Of a DNA stretch of 45,181 nt, positions 42,066 through 45,181 are shown one piece after another. Positions within the stretch are counted from its first letter, which is position 1, and each line of letters begins with the position of its first letter. The stretch comes from an uncultured Chryseobacterium sp. (lineage in GTDB: Bacteria > Bacteroidota > Bacteroidia > Flavobacteriales > Weeksellaceae), in assembly GCA_913777465.1 (NCBI GenBank), contig CAJYRQ010000043.1, positions 1-45,181 on the forward strand. The letters are read 5' to 3'. The notes beneath the pieces were generated by a model. The model was given only the letters and a program-made list of their open reading frames with translations. It had not been told where the DNA came from and made no database searches. A program made the translations under genes and the position numbers.

Positions 42066-42070
42066 AAATA

Positions 42071-42103
42071 AAAAAGCGGAACAAACTTAATGTTCCGCTT
42101 TTG
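42071..42103. terminator. Bidirectional terminator between convergent genes
   Basis: AAAAGCGGAACA (42072-42083) pairs with TGTTCCGCTTTT (42091-42102). T-rich flanks lie on both strands. It serves the M14 and DUF4920 genes. Confidence 0.88.
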
Positions 42104-42131
42104 TTTTATGATTAAGCTGATCTTTCGGTTC

Positions 42132-42641
42132 TTAATTCACCACTTTAATTCCGTTCGCTACAAACCGGATTTCTTCTTTCGGACTTGTAATCGCATCAAT
42201 TTCAGCCTTTGGTTTTTTAGCATCTTCCGCATAATGCTTCTGCTCGTCTACGGAAGTTACCTTTCTTTCAGCGGTTCCGTCCATAACGACTGTCTTACCC
42301 TTCAAAGCCGTCGGAACGAAAAACGCATAATCCTTCATCTTCACAAAGAACTGGGAATTGTCTTCCGTCTGGATGGTCAGCCAGCAGCCTTTTTTATCGC
42401 AAACGTCCGTTACTTTTCCTTTTACGGCAACGTTCTCTACTTTTTTGTTGTCTTTTTTAAGCTTTTTGCTCAGTTTATCTACGGAGATTGCCCTGGATTC
42501 GGCATTTGAAGCAACGCCGCCGCCATACACATCACCAACAACTGCATTTCCTGCAGGCGGACCGAAACTTTTGGTTTCCTGGGCAAAGGCTAGTGATGAA
42601 GCGCTTACGGCTATGGCAAATAATATTGTTTTGAATTTCAT
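42132..42641 (-). CDS. DUF4920 domain protein, secreted
   Basis: A 169-residue protein with signal peptide MKFKTILFAIAVSASSLAFA cut after AQE. The mature part matches the DUF4920 pattern: VYGGGVASN, then VKGKVTDVCDKKGCWLTIQT, with two Cys four residues apart in CDKKGC, and FFVKMKDYAFFVPTALKGK. The fold resembles an OB-type domain. It is periplasmic or lipoprotein-free secreted, of unknown function. The two Cys could form a disulphide or bind metal (inference). It has a TTG-N18-TACTTTTG promoter on its strand. Confidence 0.9.
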   Translation of the reverse strand: MKFKTILFAIAVSASSLAFAQETKSFGPPAGNAVVGDVYGGGVASNAESRAISVDKLSKKLKKDNKKVENVAVKGKVTDVCDKKGCWLTIQTEDNSQFFVKMKDYAFFVPTALKGKTVVMDGTAERKVTSVDEQKHYAEDAKKPKAEIDAITSPKEEIRFVANGIKVVN

Positions 42642-42655
42642 TTTTAATATTTTTC

Positions 42656-42684
42656 CAAAAGTACTAATAAAATTTGAATCTCAA
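42656..42684 (-). promoter_or_regulatory. Promoter of the DUF4920 gene
   Basis: On the minus strand: TTG (42684-42682), an 18-bp spacer, TACTTTTG (42663-42656), 15 bp before the ATG. Confidence 0.6.
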
Positions 42685-42814
42685 AATCGTTAAAACCTTG
42701 ATAAAAAACAGGATGTCTATTCCGGTCTTTAGAATCATTTGATTTAAGGTAAGCTACTTTATTCCACCGGACCTAATTTGGAACCAATTGGATCCATCGG
42801 ATATTTTTTCTTTA

Positions 42815-42884
42815 GGAGCTTTTTCCCGCTTTCCGTTGCAATCTTTTTTTTCAAAAAAGGATTTCCACTGCAATCGGGGCTAGG
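42815..42884. repeat. 70-bp intergenic element, copy 2
   Basis: GGAGCTTTTTCCCGC to GGGGCTAGG, with TTTCCGTTGCAATC and TTTCCACTGCAATC around TTTTTTTTCAAAAAAGG. Identical length to 30979-31048. The remaining 390-bp gap has no gene that I can support. Confidence 0.8.
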
Positions 42885-43007
42885 ATGCCAGTCCTGATTG
42901 CAAATATAATTTTCCGATAGAACCCGGATTAGATTCTGGCAGGAAACTTCAGTTTCCTTCTTAAACCTGTTACCCTGATTTCTGCTTCAAGTTAACGTTA
43001 TATTATT

Positions 43008-43015
43008 TATATTTG
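43008..43015 (+). promoter_or_regulatory. -7 box of the amino-acid permease
   Basis: TATATTTG, 16 bp before the ATG at 43032. No TTG at -33, but TTC lies there. Confidence 0.45.
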
Positions 43016-43031
43016 GAATCTATATTCAACT

Positions 43032-44447
43032 ATGCAGAAAAAACTGAAACTTTGGGATGCCATTATGCTCGTAATGGGATCGATGATCGGAAGCGGGATT
43101 TTTATCGTATCCGCAGACATGATGCGGAACCTCGGCTCAGGATTCTGGATGATTGCCGTCTGGATGATTACCGGAATTATGACGGTGGCTGCCGCAATCA
43201 GCTACGGAGAGCTTTCTGCCCTGTTTCCCAAAGCGGGTGGACAGTATACTTATCTCAAAGAGATCTTTGGCAGAAGAATGGGATTTCTTTATGGTTGGGG
43301 GCTGTTCACGGTAATCCAGACCGGAACCATTGCTGCCGTAGCCATGGCCTTCGGGAAGTTCACTGCTTATCTGGTACCTTCTTTAAATAACGCAGCCCCG
43401 ATTTTCCAGAGCGGGGAGTTTATGATCACCTGGATCCAGATTCTGGCCATCGCCGTAATTCTTTTGCTTACCTATATCAATACCAGAGGGGTTGAAAGCG
43501 GAAAGCTCCTGCAGAATATTTTCACGGGTTCAAAGATTGTGGCGCTGCTGGGACTTATTGCCGCCGGATTTATTCTGGTTGATTTTTCCCATCTGGCGGA
43601 AAATTTCAGTTTCGGTTACGATTCTTTCAGCAACCTTAAAAAAGATCCGTTGGGAAATTTCCTTAAAGAAGGCTGGGAGCCCATCGGCGGAATGACCTTG
43701 CTGGGCGGAATTGCCGCCGCGATGGTCGGCTCCGTCTTCAGTTCCGTGGCCTGGGAAAGTGTAACCTTCGTTTCCGGTGAAATTGAAAACCCGAAGAAAA
43801 ACGTTGTAAAATCGATGATCTACGGAACGACAGCAGTGATGATTTTATACATTGCCGTGAATTATGTATACCTGAATGCCTTAGACCGGGATTCCATTGC
43901 CTTTGCTGAAAACGACAGGGTAGCGGTGGCTGCTTCACATTTTATTTTCGGAAGCGCGGGAACGGCTATTATCGCAGTTCTTGTGATGGTTTCCACCTTC
44001 GGCTGCAACAACGGACTGATCCTGGCGGGAGCAAGGGTTTTCCAGACCATGGCCAGGGATGGGATGTTCTTTAAGCAGGCCGAACAGAACAATAAAAATG
44101 ACGTTCCTGCCAATGCCCTCTGGATGCAGGGCGTCTGGGCTTCGCTGCTTTGCCTGAGCGGGCAGTACGGCAACCTTCTGGATATGATTTCTTTCGTGAT
44201 CGTCTTATTTTATATGATTACCGTTTTCGGAGTGATCTATTTAAGATTCAAACAGCCGAACCTCGAAAGGCCGTACAAAACCTGGCTCTATCCGGTAACA
44301 CCGATTATTTACTTACTGATCGGAACCGGCTTTTGTATTTTACTGCTCATCTACAAACAGCAATACACCTGGCCCGGTTTCCTGATGGTCCTCCTGGGAC
44401 TGCCGGTCTATTATTTTATTAATACCAACAAAAGAAATGAGTCATAA
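43032..44447 (+). CDS. APC family amino-acid permease
   Basis: A 471-residue protein with about 12 membrane helices. The first helix has the substrate-binding glycine motif MGSMIGSGIFIVSADM (about residues 15-30). SYGELSALFPKAGGQYTYLK is the APC signature, and SVAWESVTFVSGEIENPKKN is the sixth-helix loop. It probably exchanges or imports amino acids across the inner membrane. The substrate is not readable. The next gene overlaps its end by 11 bases, so translation is coupled. Confidence 0.95.
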   Translation: MQKKLKLWDAIMLVMGSMIGSGIFIVSADMMRNLGSGFWMIAVWMITGIMTVAAAISYGELSALFPKAGGQYTYLKEIFGRRMGFLYGWGLFTVIQTGTIAAVAMAFGKFTAYLVPSLNNAAPIFQSGEFMITWIQILAIAVILLLTYINTRGVESGKLLQNIFTGSKIVALLGLIAAGFILVDFSHLAENFSFGYDSFSNLKKDPLGNFLKEGWEPIGGMTLLGGIAAAMVGSVFSSVAWESVTFVSGEIENPKKNVVKSMIYGTTAVMILYIAVNYVYLNALDRDSIAFAENDRVAVAASHFIFGSAGTAIIAVLVMVSTFGCNNGLILAGARVFQTMARDGMFFKQAEQNNKNDVPANALWMQGVWASLLCLSGQYGNLLDMISFVIVLFYMITVFGVIYLRFKQPNLERPYKTWLYPVTPIIYLLIGTGFCILLLIYKQQYTWPGFLMVLLGLPVYYFINTNKRNES

Positions 44448-44787
44448 AGACTTAAAATATGCAGTAGCAGTATTTGGTCTGATGTCTTCACAGCTATTTT
44501 CTCAGAACATCAGCGGCAATTATTTTGCTGTAGAGCCAAAATGCAAGATGCATTTGAAAATAGGTCTGCAAAATAATTATGTCTTAAGCATAAATAATAA
44601 AACCAAATTGAAAGGCAAGCTTAAAATCTCCAGGGAAGACTCGGTCACTTATTTTGATTTCGGGCATATAAGTTCGGTATATGCACTCGATACGGTTTAT
44701 ATTCAGAATTCGGGTAATGCAATGAACCCCTATTGGCATTTTAAAGAATGCGATATGAAATACATTCGTCTGGCTAAACGAAAATAG
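44437..44787 (+). CDS. Small predicted secreted protein
   Basis: A 116-residue protein, overlapping the permease gene by 11 bases. The N-terminus MSHKDLKYAVAVFGLMSSQL, then FSQ, looks like a signal peptide with a basic start and a cut near Ser-Gln. The mature part has alternating hydrophobic and polar residues (SGNYFAVEPKCKMHLKIG), two Cys (in EPKCKM and KECDMK) and no membrane helix. I do not recognise a family. It shares the permease transcript. After it the window is repeats only. Confidence 0.72.
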   Translation: MSHKDLKYAVAVFGLMSSQLFSQNISGNYFAVEPKCKMHLKIGLQNNYVLSINNKTKLKGKLKISREDSVTYFDFGHISSVYALDTVYIQNSGNAMNPYWHFKECDMKYIRLAKRK

Positions 44788-44814
44788 TCCACAAATCCGG
44801 AATACCGGATATCA

Positions 44815-45150
44815 CTTGCAGAGCAAAATTCACCATTCACTGTCAATGGGCAATTCGCTGCGCTCGTCAATAGTCAATGGTCAATTGTGAATGTTCAACT
44901 TCAAATTCACCATTCACTTGCAGAGCAAATTCACCATTCACTGTCAATGGGCAATTCGCTGCGCTCGTCAATAGTCAATGGTCAATTGTGAATATTCAAC
45001 TTCAACTTCACCATTCACTTGCAAAGCAAAATTCACCATTCACCGTCAATGGGCAATTCGCTGCGCTCGTCAATAGTCAATGGTCAATTGTGAATGTTCA
45101 ACTTCAAATTCACCATTCACTTGCAAAGCAAAATTCACCATTCACCATTT
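44815..45150. repeat. Tandem repeat, about 3.3 units of 102 bp
   Basis: Units begin CTTGCA(G/A)AGCAAA at 44815, 44917, 45018 and 45120, periods 102, 101 and 102. Each holds TTCACCATTCAC, CAATGGGCAATTCGCTGCGC, TCGTCAATAGTCAATGG and TCAATTGTGAA. Units are almost identical, with single-base changes. There are no unique spacers, so it is not a CRISPR array. The last 30 bases of the window hold no gene I can support. Confidence 0.88.
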
Positions 45151-45181
45151 CCCCAATAAATTTCCTTTTCTCAGGGAAAAT

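Noticed and set aside
44815-45150. Possible CRISPR array at the window end
   Set aside because: The units are contiguous and near-identical over their whole length of about 102 bp. There are no short repeats with unique spacers and no cas genes.

Overview
The window reads as a piece of a Bacteroidota chromosome, most likely family Weeksellaceae and Chryseobacterium-like. The evidence is A+T-rich intergenic DNA, few Shine-Dalgarno sites, many -7 boxes of the Bacteroidota form TAnnTTTG (several with a TTG about 18-22 bp upstream), signal peptides of the form MKK...AQ, a type IX secretion sorting domain, and an ATP synthase cluster without atpD and atpC. The genus is inferred; there is no rRNA gene. 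I saw no tRNA, CRISPR array, transposase or prophage.

Layout. 1-1908: a partial SAM hydrolase gene divergent from phoH. 1933-5656: five small outer-membrane beta-barrel genes in a row, most with their own terminator. 5670-7378: a TM2-domain gene and ffh on the minus strand. 7485-13535: the ATP synthase genes atpB, E, F, H, A and G, with a membrane protein in front and an unrelated secreted protein between atpH and atpA. 13552-17850: CNNM/CBS transporter, clpS, udk, ftsB-like gene and methylmalonyl-CoA mutase small subunit. 17903-18506: a GxxExxY (PD-(D/E)XK-like) gene framed by inverted copies of a CACAGAT-type repeat. 18500-24468: a methyltransferase, a lipoprotein, an M20 dipeptidase, an SDR and etfBA. 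24656-30922: BFN nuclease, nucleoside permease, an ECF sigma / membrane protein / barrel cassette, a small membrane protein and a thiolase. 30942-33530: an UMF1-type MFS gene between repeat-rich gaps. 33785-39246: a frameshifted type IX-secreted metalloprotease, a GHMP kinase, a UbiA prenyltransferase and proline dehydrogenase. 39411-42684: an XRE regulator, an 836-bp gap filled with copies of a palindromic operator, an M14 carboxypeptidase and a DUF4920 gene. 42815-45181: an amino-acid permease, a small secreted protein and a tandem repeat of about 102 bp.

How the genes work together. Most are housekeeping: energy (ATP synthase, ETF, thiolase, proline dehydrogenase, mutase), protein export and turnover (SRP, ClpS), the envelope (barrels, lipoprotein, prenyl lipid synthesis) and nucleoside or amino-acid uptake. 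The accessory signal lies between the genes, in several families of dispersed, often palindromic repeats, some of them inside operons.

Two places look most like under-described systems. The first is the GxxExxY gene with its flanking inverted repeats, which resembles a gene-carrying palindromic repeat element. The second is the XRE regulator with about six copies of TTTACA-N2-TGTAAA. One copy overlaps the regulator's own -7 box, one sits next to a short minus-strand reading frame that seems to be frameshifted at its start, and one lies at the carboxypeptidase promoter. Everything here was read by eye; no search or folding program was run.
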